Of a stretch of DNA of 5,409 nt, positions 4,595 to 5,409 are shown piece after piece (position 1 is the stretch's first letter; every line of letters starts with the position of its first letter). Below the pieces are notes generated by a model, which saw nothing but the letters and a program-made list of their open reading frames with translations, searched no databases and was not told the origin of the DNA. Origin of the DNA: an uncultured Butyricicoccus sp. (GTDB lineage Bacteria; Bacillota; Clostridia; Oscillospirales; Butyricicoccaceae); assembly GCA_900555465.1 (NCBI GenBank), contig USLE01000114.1:1-5409 (forward strand). The letters run 5' to 3'. Both the position numbers and the translations under genes were made by a program.

Positions 4595-5383
4595 ATGGCA
4601 CTGAGAAAATGCGCGTGCATCGACACGCTTTATACTGAGCTGGACTGGCTGGACCGTTTCCAAGCCGCCAAGGACGACGGCTTTGAGGCTGTTGAGTTCT
4701 GGGACTGGCGCATCCGTGATCTGGACGCCACCCGCGCGGCTGCGGAAAAGGCCGGCATCGCGATTTCCGGCTTCAACGGCGACGCGGACTTCTCGCTCGT
4801 CGACCCGACCCACAAGGAAAAGTACATCGACTACCTCAAGCAGTCCATTGCGGCGGCGAAGAAGGTCGGCGCTTCCAGCGTGACCATCCACTCCAACGCG
4901 CTGGGCGAGGGCGGCATCGTTGTCAACCACTACGACAACCTCTCCCACACGGTCAAGCTCTGCTCGATGTACGACATGCTGCTCGAGTGCGCGAAGATCG
5001 CAGAGGCCGAGGAGATCAACCTCAACCTCGAAGCGCTCAACATCACCACCGACCACGTCGGCAACTTCCTCGCGACCACCCAGATGGGCGCGGAGATCGT
5101 GCGCCTGATCGGTTCGCCGCGCCTCAAGCTGCTGTATGACGTATACCACATGCAGATCAACGAGGGCTGCATCTGCGACACGATCACCAACTACGCGGAC
5201 TGCTTCGGCCACATCCATGTTGCGGACGCGCCGGGCCGCCATGAGCCGGGCACGGGCGAGATCAACTACAAGAAGGTCATCCGCCACCTCGAGGCATGCG
5301 GCTACACCGGCCGCGTGGGCTACGAGCTGTTCCCGTCGACCGACACCAAAACCGCTGTCAAGGCGATCATGGAGAACTGCTGA
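4595..5383 (+). CDS. TIM-barrel sugar isomerase/epimerase (hydroxypyruvate isomerase-like)
   Basis: This is a 262-residue, soluble, single-domain xylose-isomerase-like TIM barrel, normal length for the hydroxypyruvate isomerase/tagatose 3-epimerase families. The strongest signatures are YDVYHMQINEG (181-191) and HIHVADAPGRHEPGTGEINY (206-225), the latter matching the hydroxypyruvate isomerase pattern. The predicted divalent metal site is Glu146 (LNLEALN), Asp182, His208 and Glu244 (GYELFPS), with Glu146 and Glu244 as the acid/base pair. His208 replaces the Gln usual in hydroxypyruvate isomerase and matches D-tagatose 3-epimerase-type enzymes. GGGAGG lies 8 nt before the start ATG. Beside an IolG-like dehydrogenase, the natural guess is isomerisation or epimerisation of an inosose or related keto sugar. 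Hydroxypyruvate isomerase proper is less supported by context. The stop TGA (5381-5383) is inside the window. Confidence 0.85.
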   Translation: MALRKCACIDTLYTELDWLDRFQAAKDDGFEAVEFWDWRIRDLDATRAAAEKAGIAISGFNGDADFSLVDPTHKEKYIDYLKQSIAAAKKVGASSVTIHSNALGEGGIVVNHYDNLSHTVKLCSMYDMLLECAKIAEAEEINLNLEALNITTDHVGNFLATTQMGAEIVRLIGSPRLKLLYDVYHMQINEGCICDTITNYADCFGHIHVADAPGRHEPGTGEINYKKVIRHLEACGYTGRVGYELFPSTDTKTAVKAIMENC

Positions 5384-5409
5384 AAATTCTCATTTGAATG
5401 AAAAAAGCC

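Noticed and set aside
4487..5287. 266-codon minus-strand frame opposite the TIM-barrel gene
   Set aside because: It reads through the perfect palindrome and has low-complexity Val/Asp/Leu/Arg composition typical of antisense frames.
5390..5401. TCATT-TG-AATGA inverted repeat after the last gene
   Set aside because: It has five-base AT-rich arms and the window ends 8 bp later, too little to call a terminator or operator.

Overview
The window looks like chromosomal DNA from a GC-rich Gram-positive anaerobe, most likely a gut Clostridia member (Oscillospiraceae or Butyricicoccaceae-like). This is inferred from four things: a lipobox-type solute-binding protein, strong purine-rich ribosome binding sites, near-consensus sigma-A promoters in AT-rich gaps, and GC-rich coding sequence. 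The lineage is an inference from style, not a database match.

Left part (1-707, minus strand): a MarR-family regulator (197-640) sits upstream of the 5' end of a MATE-family efflux transporter (1-107, cut by the window edge). A TTGACA-17-TATCAT promoter and a TTTGC-TT-GCAAA inverted repeat lie in front of marR. The promoter overlaps the most upstream in-frame ATG, so the start was moved to position 640. This is a typical drug-responsive regulator/exporter unit.

Middle (723-2276): a LacI-family regulator reads on the minus strand (764-1810, GTG start) and ends in a perfect 12-bp GC-rich intrinsic terminator (723-756). A 466-bp divergent intergenic region separates it from the plus-strand genes. 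That region carries an extended -10 promoter for the regulator, a perfect-consensus TTGACA-17-TATAAT promoter for the plus-strand genes, a 14-bp palindrome (TGTGCA-TT-TGCACA) and four copies of a GCACAGA half-site. These are placed so that one protein could control both promoters.

Right part (2277-5383, plus strand): three genes read in one direction. They are a sugar-type ABC transporter lipoprotein (2277-3290), a Gfo/Idh/MocA oxidoreductase very like IolG myo-inositol 2-dehydrogenase (3473-4480), and a hydroxypyruvate-isomerase/tagatose-epimerase-like TIM barrel enzyme (4595-5383). Together with the LacI regulator they suggest uptake of a cyclitol or related sugar, oxidation to a keto compound (inosose) and isomerisation or epimerisation. 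No ABC ATPase or permease gene is present up to the end of the window. The two gaps inside the operon are long (182 and 114 bp). The first is pyrimidine-rich. The second holds a perfect 18-bp inverted repeat with a 2-nt centre, the most striking unexplained structure here.
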